Below are positions 35,717-47,527 of a stretch of DNA of 64,000 nt, piece by piece. The notes under the pieces are model-generated. The model was not told the origin of the DNA and ran no database searches. It saw only the letters and a program-made list of their open reading frames with translations. The stretch lies in assembly GCA_018340805.1 (NCBI GenBank), contig JACMZG010001913.1:32765257-32829256 (forward strand), in the 5' to 3' direction. The position numbers and the translations under genes were made by a program. Positions within the stretch are counted from its first letter, which is position 1; every line of letters begins with the position of its first letter. The stretch is from Microvelia longipes. Lineage: Eukaryota; Arthropoda; Insecta; Hemiptera; Veliidae.

Positions 35717-35787
<71 letters not shown>
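35717..35787. repeat. (TA)n microsatellite
   Basis: TA run of about 70 bp with one phase break. Confidence 0.97.
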
Positions 35788-36548
<761 letters not shown>

Positions 36549-36784
36549 TATGAATGCATTAGTGTATTATTTATAGTAAATAATCCATAGTCAAAAACTG
36601 TAATCCGTAGTCAATGCGTCAAAAACCGTGAATTGTGGATTAAGCTATAACTAATAGTGATGTTTTAATTATTTCAATTAGATTAAATGCTTAGCAGTGC
36701 CGATTTTGGAATGATGAACATATTTGTATAACTTATGCTAAAAGTATGCACAATTCTTTTGAAAATTTTAAACGATACGGAAAA

Positions 36785-37510
36785 TCCGACTGGGGCCCTA
36801 ATATTTGATGATGTTACGATAGATTGTAATATGCTCCAATTGGGCCCCATTTATGAGTAAAAGATAGAGCACAACTCCAACTAGGAGCTCAGTAACATGA
36901 TGATGTTAAAAGAGAATATTTTATTATTTATATTTTTCACCATTTGTAGATAAAATACTGCCAAGTTTAACTTGGGCTCAGCGACTTGACAGTGTTAAGA
37001 TAGACTTTAGTATGTTTCAAAGGGGCCCCATTTGCAGATAAATTATACAGCACAACTATCACAGAGATATAAACTAGTGGGGGCATAGTCTATCTAAATA
37101 CATTGAGAAGCCTGAAACATATTTATGAGGCTCTCAGGGGCTCTATGTAACCTCATTGAAACCTCCTTCAAGAATGATTGAAGGTTATAACTAATAAATT
37201 TATTTCAGCTTCCCACATATTGTTTATGTTGTGATTTGTATTTTAAACCTTCTACTATATAAGTTACTGCATTTTTAGCGAATTTTCATAATGAAAATGA
37301 CGCTTATGAGGTTGTTCGGATGATTATATTCGATTATATTTGATTATATTCGTAGATGGTCAGGTTAGTTTTTCGATGTTTCGATGTCTAAACATCGAAG
37401 AGTATCTAGAGTAGTAGTAGTAGAGTAATAATATCTCTATGACAACTATGACTGAGGACCCTACGATTTGATGATATTAAGATAGACTACACTTATCTTA
37501 GGTACGTGAA
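36785..37510. repeat. Diverged repeat with GGGCCCC and GATGATGTTA blocks
   Basis: TTTGATGATGTTACGATAGA then TGGGCCCCATTTATGAG and GAGCACAACTCCAAC (36805-36885) recurs as TTGACAGTGTTAAGATAGAC, GGGGCCCCATTTGCAGAT and CAGCACAACTATCAC (36985-37065). A third partial copy is TTTGATGATATTAAGATAGA (37467-37486). Confidence 0.6.
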
Positions 37511-38341
37511 ATACACAACCTATACTCATACAAATTATGGGTACAAGTTCCATTCAATTAAACAAAATAATATAGCATAACAACATTTTTTACGTCAACT
37601 TTTTGACGTAAAGAGCCCGCGTAATGCAGGCCCTTGCGGGCCCATAAATACGTCACCAGTCTGAAGATAACCTTTTTATCGTTATTTTTACTCTTTGTAA
37701 GTTTAAAACTTCATAATAATTGTGGTGCGAAGGTGCACAAGCAAATCTCCTTTGGAATGCTTGATTTTTTGTTTACCAATCCAGTTCTAGCTCAGAGTAC
37801 GGATTATGATTCATAGTCGGAAGAGTAACGCTACTACTTGGACAATTATAACAGAGTTTTCAAAGGAAATGCGTTAAACATTTAAAAGAATTGCATACAC
37901 TGTATACTCAGCTTTGCATAACAGCCCAAAATATTTCGCAGAATTAATTTAGCAAAGACGACCATCAAATTAATTACCCTATGGTATAGAAATCCGTCAT
38001 TCCTTTAAGAATCCAGTCAAATAGATAAAACAAGAAATAGTTTTGCGTAAGGCTTACGTAAGGCAAATGTAAGGCTTGCAGATCTCTGCGCGAGAATTGT
38101 TACTGGTTTATAGAAAATCAAAAGGAAATTTTATGAGAAAGAAAGGTAGGTTCTGGGGATAGTGTCTCTACAACGAAGGTTGAATATGTGTTCTTTAAGA
38201 TAGATTAAACCGGCATTACGTAACTGTATTGCTTTTCTTTTGGAAAACACATTTTCTTAGAATTTGAAGGGATTAAAATGGTCTTCCCAATCGCGAGGAT
38301 TATTGCGTCTACAGGTAGGAACCAATTATTGCTCCAGGTTA

Positions 38342-38343
<2 letters not shown>
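37511..38343. other. Unannotated stretch
   Basis: No supported gene. TTTTCAAAGGAAATGCG at 37857-37873 also occurs in the inverted-repeat element at 60989-61200. Confidence 0.35.

Positions 38344-38405
<62 letters not shown>
38344..38405. repeat. (TA)n microsatellite
   Basis: TA run of about 60 bp. Opposite-strand frames over it are by-products. Confidence 0.97.
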
Positions 38406-38412
<7 letters not shown>

Positions 38413-38424
38413 TTTTTAGACATA

Positions 38425-38865
38425 GAAAATTTAAGTGTAGTGGTATACTCTTGTACTAAACTTGGCATATATGTATAAGGCACATATATATATGTGCCTT
38501 ATACATGGTCACATGCGTGCCAAACCTCAATTCGATCACATCATATTTCCGCGTTTTATGATTTTTCTAAATTTTTGCTGTGTCATTATTGTGGATTAAT
38601 AACGTCACAAAAAAATTCCGAATACCACAACTACAGGGGTAGACTGTTTTTTGTACAAAATTTTAACTCTATAGCATAAATAAACTGAGTGCTACGATGA
38701 TAACAGACAGACACACACACACACACACAAACACACACATACAGACAGACAACTTTGCGAAAACAACTCAGGAGGCCTTAAAATCGAAAGAAACGGATAA
38801 TTCCGGTTTCATCCCGGTTTCGGATTTTTTTTGCAAACACAATACTTTTCCTATATAATACCTAT
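38425..38865 (+). mobile_element. Family A copy (3' half)
   Basis: TATACTCTTGTACTAAACTT, GGCACATATATATATGTGCC (a local palindrome), TTATACATGGTCACATGCG, CCGCGTTTTATGATTTTTC, TGTGTCATTATTGTGGATTA, TAACGTCACAAAAAAAT, a CA block, CTCAGGAGGCCTTAAAATCG, AACGGATAATTCCGGTTTC and GCAAACACAATACTTTTCCT. Confidence 0.75.
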
Positions 38866-39275
38866 ATAAAACAATACTTTTCCTATATAATACCTATAAA
38901 ACAATACTTTCTATATAATACTACAATACTATTTATAGTAATACCTATATAAAACAATACTTTTCCTATATAATACCAATATAAAACAATACTTTTCCTA
39001 TATAATACCAATATAAAAATACTTTTCCTATATAATACCTATATAAACAATATTTTCTATATAATCCTATATACTTTTATATAATACTATATAAAAACAA
39101 TACTTTTCCTATATAATACTATATAAACAATACTTTTCCTATATAATACTATATAAAACTACTTTTCCTATATAATACCTATATAAAACAATACCTATAT
39201 AACATACTATATAATACCTATATAAACAATACTTTTCCTCATTTATACCTACGGTATAAATGAGGAAAAGTAAAA
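38862..39275 (+). repeat. Tandem array grown from the family A terminal hairpin
   Basis: About a dozen units of 28-33 bp (ACAATACTTTTCCTATATAA + TACCTATATAAA) follow the family A end. The array closes with a complete perfect hairpin: TACTTTTCCTCATTTATACC (39230-39249), a 3-nt loop, and its exact complement (39253-39272). Many units differ by 1-2 base indels. Confidence 0.8.
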
Positions 39276-40663
39276 AAAGCTGAGACAAGTAATTTAGAAT
39301 CATCAAGAACCATTTAATTTAAAAAAAATCACTATATGATTCTTAAAAAAGAGAATATGAAATATTTCAATCTTATGTGCGTCAGAATACATGTTAATAA
39401 ATTTTAAATTTATAATAGCAATTAATTAATTAATTATAAAATAAAATCGGCGTTAGACTTCCTGCTATAAGGACTGTAAAATTGACGCCCATAAAAATAT
39501 AATTCGTGAAATCAATGTCAGGGTCAAGTTCTTAGATTTTTTCTTATCAACTAATAAATCTTTTAATAACTTAAATTCTAAAAAATAAAACAGACTATTT
39601 ACTTATAATGATAATTTATTCTGTATTTATATAGGAAGAATGTTGGGAGGTCCTAAAACGTGACTTCATACACATATATGGAATTCAAGGGTACAATTGG
39701 AAAAGCCAAGGGTATCGTCTTACTTTTTTATTGCTTTTGTTCAACAAAGTTTTAGGGTAAGTTTTTCGTACTTGCTACTCGTACTTAACACCGTAGTTGG
39801 TGCAACACACTTCGGTAGTTCAAATTCTAAAGATAAATTTGATGAGATGGTAGAATTATAACGATAGAAAGTAAGTGTACATCAATACCCCAACAAAACA
39901 GCAAGCTGGGGCTTGGAGAGGTGTTCAAGAACTTTAAATTGTTCAAGTTTGAGGTGTTCAAGGTGTCCAATAAAGAAGGGGGGATGTCCTAAATTGCTTC
40001 TTAAGTAAAGAGGTCCACTTTTAGCTAGAGTAGTATTAATGATTATAGCAAGCTTAATTTAATTAAGTCAAATAAAATTATTTTATTCAAATAAATTAAA
40101 CATAAACTTGATACAAAAAATAAGTAAGAATAAAATAAACTTAAGTAAAATTACAATTAACTAAAATAAAACTGAAGTCTACTCATTTAAATTTAATATT
40201 AATTTAAACTATTTTATGTTTGATCTCTAGGGCCATTTGTACTACTACTGGGCCCAGATCATTGGGGTCTAATCTTCGTATGGGGTCCTTAAACACCAAG
40301 TTTGCTTGAATAAGGATCATAAAGATCTAATATATATTTTTGATTATATTATTAATGGGCCTTAATCAAGAATGTTAGAGATGTTAGGGCCCTTTATGGC
40401 CCTAGTCAACAGTATAGGGCCCTTAATAGAGTATATAGGGCCCCTTTCACTTTGGTGTTATGAATATATTACATAATCATAACGAATACATAAATTTATA
40501 TACTATAACTTTAAAAATATTAAATTTGACGATATGTTTTAAGCGTATTTTTATAAAGATTAAATAAAGATTGATTCTACCTCTTAAATTGACCTATGTC
40601 AGTGGCCTGCTCAACTTTTAATGCACGATAAATTTAAATGTCAACCATTACAGGTTATGTCAT

Positions 40664-40696
<33 letters not shown>

Positions 40697-40963
40697 TTAT
40701 TTAAAAAATAATATACAAAGTAACGCAATACAATCCTACAAAAGGCTCTAAAAGTCTTATTACATCTATTCCTAATGACATTTGTTTATAAATAAGATCT
40801 TACTAGCCACATAAGCTTAGGGCTTGTGCGTGGCTAGCTTTTCGTTTAGATTTTTATTCTCAAGCTACTTCTTGTTAGTACTTTATAATGAAATTAAGTA
40901 AATGGATGTATAGACATCAGCAATGCTACTTGTGTTAATTAAACGTCCCTTGATTTTATGACC
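39276..40963. other. Unannotated, with GGGCCC-rich block and (ATA)n
   Basis: No supported gene. GGGCC/GGGCCC occurs about six times between 40225 and 40450, including TAGGGCCCTTAATAGAG and ATAGGGCCCCTTTC. A run of ATA triplets lies at 40666-40696. Confidence 0.45.
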
Positions 40964-40971
40964 ATTTAATG
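40964..40971. repeat. hAT target-site duplication, left copy
   Basis: ATTTAATG, 8 bp, immediately outside the CAGTG terminus. It is identical to 48677-48684. Eight-base duplications are characteristic of hAT insertion. Confidence 0.85.
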
Positions 40972-41102
40972 CAGTGCCTCTCAACCTTTATTCAGTCATC
41001 ACTCCGTTTTAGATTCTTACATTTTCCATGCCTCCCTTTTTTATTTATTTGGAGGGGGGGGGAGCACACATTTTTGAAAATGATCATGAGTGTGTAAATA
41101 AC

Positions 41103-41107
41103 TTACT
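41103..41107. repeat. BEL/Pao target-site duplication, left copy
   Basis: TTACT directly abuts the LTR terminus TGGTGG and is repeated at 47823-47827. Confidence 0.9.
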
Positions 41108-41410
41108 TGGTGGAAGTTTACACCGAAAATCGGGGTAAGTGACATCACACCATGTAGTATGTATATGGAGGACTGTAACCATAAACAAGCGGTTAGCGGA
41201 TACTTTAAAAAAGAACGAGGCGGTACCTGTTGGTTAGCGGCGGGCGGAGAGCTAGGCTCGAGTATGTATAGCGTTAAGACGCACACGCACACACTCCATT
41301 CTTCTTGTATTTTCACGCCTTTCTTCCGTACATGAACGTTGACCGCACAACAGTAAACAATTATTATCTGAACGGTTTAAACTCCGTATTATTTCATAAT
41401 TATTTTACCA
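41108..41410 (-). repeat. BEL/Pao 3' LTR
   Basis: 303 bp, starting TGGTGGAAG and ending TTTTACCA on the plus strand, so it has TGGT...ACCA inverted ends. The first 185 bp are identical to the other LTR. Confidence 0.95.
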
Positions 41411-41721
41411 AAACCGCCGGCCAAGAATCGTGACAATGATTCTTAGTAAATTTTAAAAGAGTTACAGGCATGAAATTAAGCATAAGTAAGTAAGCAAAGT
41501 TAAGTTATGTATGAATGAGTTAAGTTAAAGTTAATTGAAGTATGATAAAGAAATTAAATTTGTAAAAAAAATGATTTTACTTCAGATGTAAAAGTTAAAC
41601 AAAAATTTTACTTGAAAGTTAAAGTTAAATCAAAATGAAAAAAAGTATAGCTTCATGAATGAAAATAAATTATCTTTGAAAATCAAAATTTCGACTTCGA
41701 AAAAAAAAGAATAAGACTCCA
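41411..41721. other. BEL/Pao 3' non-coding region
   Basis: Between the pol stop and the 3' LTR. The sequence next to the LTR reads (minus strand) GGCCGGCGGTTT, and I see no clean purine-rich polypurine tract. An AAGTTAAG-type short repeat lies at 41470-41540. Confidence 0.5.
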
Positions 41722-42062
41722 TTATTCAGACAGATATAAAGGAGCAAGTTTTCTCACTGGTCGCTTATAAAGACCGCGAGAAGTTCTAACAGACACGATA
41801 CGTACAACGCCGTCATCTTGGTTTGGAAAAACCTCCTCAATTCTACCCAAAGGAAAAGTCAAAGGAGAAGCTCCGTCTTCTTTCACCCAAACAAGTTGAC
41901 CAACTTGTAGATTTTCAGCGTTGTTAGAGAACCATTTAGCCTTTTGTTGCAAGGTTAACAGATACTCTGAAGACCAACGTTGCCAAAAGTGTTGGAACAT
42001 TTGAGACACTTTCTGCCATCGAGATAATCTGTTCAGCGGCAATTCTGTTAAATCAAGCCCGG
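41722..42062 (-). pseudogene. BEL/Pao integrase C-terminal domain
   Basis: A minus-strand frame of 106 residues continues upstream to about 42062. SRWQKVSQMFQHFWQRWSSEY (the RWQ...HFWxRW block after the catalytic core) begins near residue 6, and VGQLVWVKEDG (about 47-57) and GRIEEVFPNQDDGVVRIVSV (about 66-85) belong to the C-terminal DNA-binding part. It ends at LAPLYLSE, a typical terminus. The preceding LIG-PL region is present but contains stops. Confidence 0.85.
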
Positions 42063-42114
42063 TACCGCTATAATGGACCTATTAAAACGGCAGAGTAAGA
42101 GTAGCAATAAATGC

Positions 42115-42720
42115 TTAAGAAACTATCAACGCCTCTAAATGAACAGCCTTAGTGACCATACAAATAAAAAGGGCAAAATATCCTTTATAAGAGCTGGCGT
42201 TTCGACGATAACTCTCTTTAATAAGAAAAGGTCCAGCTAAATCTACACCACAGCGGGAAAAAGGACGCGCAACAGTCACTCTACTGGAAGGTAAATCAGC
42301 CATCATTGGAGATGGTGTTGTAATGCTAAATCTAGAACAAGTCAAACACATTCTTATGCGTTGACGTATAACTGAGTGCGCTGAAAGAATCCAAAACTGT
42401 TTTTGAAGCAAGGCTCTTAATGTTCGTGGTCCAGCATGCAAATAGAATTTGTGATAGTGGTCTATCAGAACATTCGTAAGATGGCAGTGTTTAGGAAGCA
42501 GCAAAGGATGTTGAGCACTGTAAGGTAAGTTTGCGTGTTTCAGACGACCTCCAACTCGAAGGAGTCCTTGTTCGTCGATAAATGGAGTAAGCGGTAGTAA
42601 AGAAGATGATTTAAGCTGTTTAGAATGTATCAAAAGTATATCTTTTGCAAAGTAAACATTCTGAACTTGTCTGACCAAATTAACTAAGGCCTTTCGGAGT
42701 TCAAACAGAAATAGGCTCAT
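42115..42720 (-). pseudogene. BEL/Pao integrase N-terminal part, catalytic core truncated
   Basis: 201 residues on the minus strand. LLRVGGRLKHANLPYSAQHP (about 53-72) is the conserved lead-in. H90, H95, C125 and C128 form the HHCC zinc-binding site. GVDLAGPF with D160 carries the first catalytic aspartate, and YFALFICMVTKAVHLE (181-196) follows. The sequence then jumps within about 70 bp to the C-terminal domain, so the expected segments with the second aspartate and the glutamate of the D,D,E triad are missing. Integration activity would be lost. Confidence 0.9.
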
Positions 42721-43572
42721 TTGAAGGTGGAACTACTCCTTGAGAACTCAAACGGCACCAAGAAATGAAACGAGACACATAAACTTGAATTTTCTGTATT
42801 TTAAGAAAAGAAGAGAACTGTGACATCCATTCAATGTCTTTCTCTAAATCTGCTTCGGTTAAAAGGACTTTAGCCGTCGTAGGTTTGAGTTCAGGTAGTT
42901 CCTCAGTGGGAATAGGAGACCATACAGGTACAGGCCAAGCCGAACGAGATTGGTGTATCCATTTTGGTCCTTGGAACCACTCAGAACATTGAGATAAGCT
43001 AAAAGCATCTAAACCCCTAGATACGACATCAGCAATATTTAGATCGGTAGAAATATGTCTCCAATCGTTTAACTGAGTGTGCTCTAAAATTGAATTAACC
43101 CGGTTACCCACATACATTTTTAATGTGTGGGGCGGTTTATTTAACCAAGAAAGTACAATACTTGAGTCAGTGTGGAGATATAATCTATCAATGACCAATT
43201 TAGAAAAAACAGGTTGTAAAGAACCTATAGAACGAGCTAGTAAGAGAGCACCAGCTAGTTCTAAACGAGGAATAGTAGAGCCTTTTAGCGGGGCAACTTT
43301 AGATTTTGCCAATAAGAGAGATATATGCGGCGGTGAATTACAACGTGAACTCTTAAATAAATAACACAACCGTACCCACGTTCGGAAGCGTCAGAAAATC
43401 CTAATACTTGAATAGAAGTGTAAGTTTGAGGTAGTATCCATCGCGGGAGGCATATGTTTGAGAGACAAGATAGATCAGAAGTGAGCGAATGCCATTTTTG
43501 ATACAGGTCTTTAGTGAGATGATCGTCCCATGCTAACCCTGCCGTCCAAAGAAGCTGCATAAAACATTTCAA
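42701..43572 (-). pseudogene. BEL/Pao RNase H region
   Basis: Two overlapping minus-strand frames, 43285-43572 and 42701-43369, separated by a frameshift near 43370. The first contains LGFSDASERGYGCVIYLR, with the first catalytic aspartate. The second has VAPLKGSTIPRLELAGALL (about 25-43), the carboxylate-bearing HTDSSIVLSWL (66-76), and NIADVVSRG (111-119), the BEL/Pao form of the NPADxxSRG motif. The role is degradation of the RNA strand during reverse transcription. The C-terminal part leads into integrase with a small overlap of frames. Confidence 0.85.
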
Positions 43573-44789
43573 GGCAAAGGTAAGGGGATAAAAATCCTAA
43601 CGGATCGTAGATACTTGCGATAATAGATAAAACTGATCTTTTCGTAGGCGGTTCACTACGAGTAGGTAAGTCGATATTATAGGACAAAACATCAGTTGTA
43701 GGTTCCCAGCGTATCCCCAATATTTTACAGGTCTGATCTTCGGATATAATAAGCGGACTGGAAGAAGATGCGTTGACAAGACATAGAAATTCTTTTGAAT
43801 TACTCTTCCATTTGCTCAATTCGAAGCCGCCGGCCCTGAGCAACTGGATTAACTCATCAGCTAGACTAATTAAACTAGAAATAGACTGGGTTCCTGTCGT
43901 AATATCATCCATGAAGGTGTCTTCTAATAACACACGTGCAGCGGCGGGAAAAACATCTCCTTCATCCTTAGCAAGCTGTATTAAGACCCTCTGAGCATGC
44001 CAAGGGGAAGGGGTTAGTCCATGTGACAGTATTTAACCTATACTCTTGCAAAGGTTCATCTGGATTATCTCGATAAAACAATATGAGTGAAATTTGCGGT
44101 CATCATCATGTAAAAGAATTTGGCGAAACATTTTTATAATGTCGCAACAGAAAACAAATTTATGGAGTCGAAAATTTATAATAATATCCGGAACTTGTTT
44201 CTGGAGTTTCGGTCCAGGATATAACGTGTCGTTTAAAGAACGCTGAGATGCTTTCGCGCTTCCATCAAAAACTACTCGTACAGGCGTTGTTTGTGAATGC
44301 GGGTTGTGAACACAAAATAAGGTAGAACATATTCAGCCTTTTCTAAAGTTTTTTCCATATGACCCAAATTTTCATATTCATGAAGAAAAGATGAACAATT
44401 TTCTTTGAGCACGTTATTGCGGCGAAAACGTTGTTCAAGTGATAAAACCGTTTAACCGCAACTGACCTAGACTCAGGAAAATTTAAATCGGTATTTTTGA
44501 ATGGAAGGCGAACTATGTATCGACCGTCCTTATTCCTTTCGTGAGTAGAAACAAAATGTTTTTCGCATAGTTCGTCCTCAGGATTAAGAATTGGCGTTAT
44601 AGGAACTTCTTCAGTTTCCCAGAAGCGAGTTATAGATTCTGATAATGGATCAACAGCGGTACAGAGTGATACTAAACCTCTTGGAGGCTCAGCGTCTGAT
44701 GATATAGGCCCCATTACAACATCACCAAAAATAGTATGAATAACACTTTCCTTAAGATGAAAATTGGGCTGTGAAGTCAATACTAAAAG
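43511..44789 (-). pseudogene. BEL/Pao reverse transcriptase region
   Basis: The upstream frame 44343-44780 carries RFWETEEVP and DGRYIVRLPF, the usual lead-in to BEL/Pao RT. Between 44340 and 43940 VVFDGSAK, CDI-KMF-QI and WHAQR motifs are visible in alternating frames, showing several frameshifts. The frame 43511-43933 contains EDTFMDDI (residues 4-11), where the family usually has YVDD, and SIYDPLGFLSP near residue 115. Some breaks may be sequencing indels, because single-base indels also separate the LTRs. Confidence 0.85.
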
Positions 44790-46006
44790 GAATAAATCAG
44801 CCCCTATGAGAAAGTCAATGGGTCCTGGAGTTCCAAACTCAGGGTCCGCTAAATTAAATTCCGAATAGTTTTTAATAAGCGAATTAGCAAGTGCAGTTGG
44901 CGGCGTAGGCCCTAAGATTTCTGGAAGAGCTACTGCTACTGTGGTTACTCGAGGCTCAGACGTATAAAGCGGTTTAATTTCACACTTAACTAATCCGGTC
45001 CCTTCAACAACTGGTACCTCACCAAGTCCAGTAAAGCGTAAGCGTCGGGAGTAACATCTAAACCTAGTTTAGCAACACAACTCTCAGTTATACAGCTGCG
45101 AAGAGAAGCTGGATCAAGAAGAGCTCTGCAAGTAGAAAAAGTGCCATCTTTACACTTTAATGAAATTAATGCAGTGCCGAGAACTACTGTAGAGTTTATT
45201 TGTTTAGTTTGAGTAGATAAGTTTGTCTCTGAGTCCAAGTTATCAACAGTATTAGAGCACAATGACTTATTTTGATCCTGGCGTGTTGGAATTTTAACGT
45301 CGATATGAATCAATGTATGATGGCGAGCCTGACAACGGAAACATGATGATGTAGAACGGCATTTCTTCACAGGGTGAGTTAAAGAAAGACAATTCTCACA
45401 TGCCTTTAAAGCTCTTACTTTATTTACCCTTTGCTCAGGTGACATTTGTTGAAAGCTATAACATTTATACAAGGGATGAGCAGCCTGGCAAAGAGGACAC
45501 GGTGAATAAAACGAATTGTAAGATGATGTATTTGCGTATTGTGGTGTATTAGGATAAATATTCGAGACATGCGGTGCGGATGAAGAAGCGTTAGTATACT
45601 GAGAAGCGGTGGCCATCATAGGCGTGCATTGCGACGTCGATGGGAAGGCTGGCGGATATTGCAGCGCGGCGGATGAATAATAAGAACCGTAATGCGGATG
45701 AAAAGCGGGTGCGGATTGCATAGGAGAAGCGGTTGAGTGCGTAGTGTCTTGCGGTGCGGTTGTTTGAATAGCTGTTTGTTGATCAGTAGTTGAAAAAGAC
45801 AGTAAACATTTTTTAGAATTTTTAGATTTAGAAGTGTCAGAAGATGTACCCTTCGAATGAGAAGAAGTCTCTGCTGCTGTTATCTCTAGAACCTTAAGCT
45901 GTTTCTTGACAAACTTAACTAAGCTATCGTACTTAGGAAAATCAGTACCAACATTTTCTCTTTCAAAGGCTTTTACAGTAACAGGGTCCAAACGACGAAG
46001 TGCCAA
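44790..46006 (-). pseudogene. BEL/Pao gag C-terminus (zinc knuckles) and protease
   Basis: A 338-residue minus-strand frame (44990-46006) with a low-complexity S/T/Y/P-rich middle (about 80-168). Cysteine clusters follow: CPLC..H..YKC (170-182), CENC..H..KC (203-216) and CFRC..HH (222-230). The aspartic protease site reads ALLDPAS (295-301), with D298 followed by P-A instead of the usual S/T-G. A frameshift at about 45000 moves the rest of the protease, including IDFLIGADLF, into another frame (about 44800-44990). The family role is nucleic-acid binding by gag and polyprotein processing by the protease. Confidence 0.85.
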
Positions 46007-46017
46007 ATTTAAAACTA

Positions 46018-46740
46018 TTAAATCAGATAAGTCCTCGACCTCATGTTAGTCAACCCCACGACAGCGTCGTTGAATTTAGTGAGAAATGTTTGTAAACTTT
46101 TAGCAGTCTGGTGTATTGGTGGTTTTTCAAAAGAAAAAAGTTCATCAAAAAAGTGAGCAGCTAGTAACCTCTTGTCTTCAAAACGCTCTTCAAGAGCATT
46201 CCAAGCTGAGTTAAAATGTTCTGCTGACAATGGGAAACTACTAATAATTTTTAGTGCTTCGGGTTCTAAATAAGAACGTAAATAATAATATTTACGAGCG
46301 TTGTCTAAAGATTTGTCGTTAATAATTACAGCCTTAAAAAATCTCTAAACTCGGGCCAATCTTTAATTTTACCTGAAAAATGTTTAAAATTTAAACGAGG
46401 AAGTTGATTTGATTGCCTTCAGTAGTAGAACACCGATGCATTATAGGCTCGTTAGTAGGAACATTTAATTTTTCATAAGCAATTAAAATTGCTCCATACA
46501 AATCATCGAAAGCGGTGAGTGACTGAAAATCAGGTTCTACCTGATCATCTATTTCTACTTGGAGTAGAAATTTCATCGAATAATAATGAGCACGGGTCTC
46601 TGCTAAAGTTTGATATATAATAATTTAGCGGGTTCATTGTCTGGAAGTTGAGCAATAAGATCGTAAATAAGTTGAACGCGTCTAAAATAATCCTCTCTCT
46701 TCTTTTCTAAAACACTCAAACGGGCACGCTTCGCTTCCAT
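46018..46740 (-). pseudogene. BEL/Pao gag N-terminal part
   Basis: The likely gag start is the ATG at 46740-46738, giving MEAKRARLSVLEKKRE. The frame is interrupted near 46610, again near 46390 (after GNQIN) and near 46335. Visible in pieces are KIKDWPEFRD (about 46360), NARKYYYLRSYLEPEA (about 46290) and FNSAWNALEERFEDKRL (46018-46230 frame), all typical of BEL/Pao gag. It forms the virus-like particle core of the retrotransposon. At least three breaks separate this region from an intact frame. Confidence 0.85.
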
Positions 46741-47527
46741 GACAGTAAAAGAATATTACCAGAATAAAATAGAACAAAAAAAAAATTAAACTTCGAAGGA
46801 TTAATAAAGTTGATTCAAAATAAAATAAATTAAATCCACAATCTTGAAGGAAAAAAATGTAAAAAATAATTTTATGAAGCTGATAACTAGCTAGATAAGC
46901 GTGAAATTCGCAATAGAAAGAAGTTTTTTGCAAGAAAATCGAAACAGTAGATGAGAAGATACGCGCGAACACACATACGCGGGGGAGGTGAGAGCCTGCG
47001 GGGAGGGGAAGTATACAGAGAGAGTATGGAACAAGTATAGTGAGGTGTAGACGCGGGGTCCTCGTGCGCCACACCACTCTAACGTCCAAGCACAGAATCC
47101 TACCTTCCAGCCCTACTATACAAAACTACTCTTACCTTCACACTAACTCTATTACAAACTTTATAATAATTATTATAATTGAAGCTATACGTAAATATTA
47201 TTGATTTTTTTAATTTAAAATAAATATAATCATGAATTTTTATAAAAAAACGAAATCTACAAAATCATTAAAGGAATGAATCTTGAATAAATAAATTAAA
47301 ATATGCATCTAATAAAAATTGATTAAAGAAATATTAATTAAATTAATAAATCTGAATTTAAAGAAATTACTTTAAATTTAAAACCAATAAGAATTTATTT
47401 TATATTTAATATTATTAATTTAAATCTATTAAGTTTCTGTTTTTAAAAGAGGTTAAAAAAAAACAAAATTTAGAGTCCACAATAATTTAAAAAAAAATGC
47501 CTGTGGCTCGAAGGCCAAAAAATGATA
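46741..47527 (-). other. BEL/Pao 5' leader
   Basis: Untranslated region between the 5' LTR and gag. A TGGCCTTCGAGCC sequence begins about 10 nt inside the LTR boundary on the minus strand and is the only candidate primer-binding site I see, but I could not match it to a tRNA. The longer minus-strand frames here (46682-47089, 46887-47072) have no gag features. Confidence 0.6.

Noticed and set aside
38205..38483. Frames with long alternating I-Y runs on both strands
   Set aside because: Pure translation of a TA microsatellite.
40607..40640. CAGTGGCCTGCTCAAC as a possible second hAT terminus
   Set aside because: No matching second end and no 8-bp duplication were found. The pair 40972/48676 is clearly better.
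43077..43364. 95-codon plus-strand frame inside the BEL/Pao pol region
   Set aside because: Shadow of the minus-strand RNase H frame.
46682..47089. 135-codon minus-strand frame upstream of gag
   Set aside because: Located in the BEL/Pao leader in a different phase from gag, with no gag or accessory-protein features.
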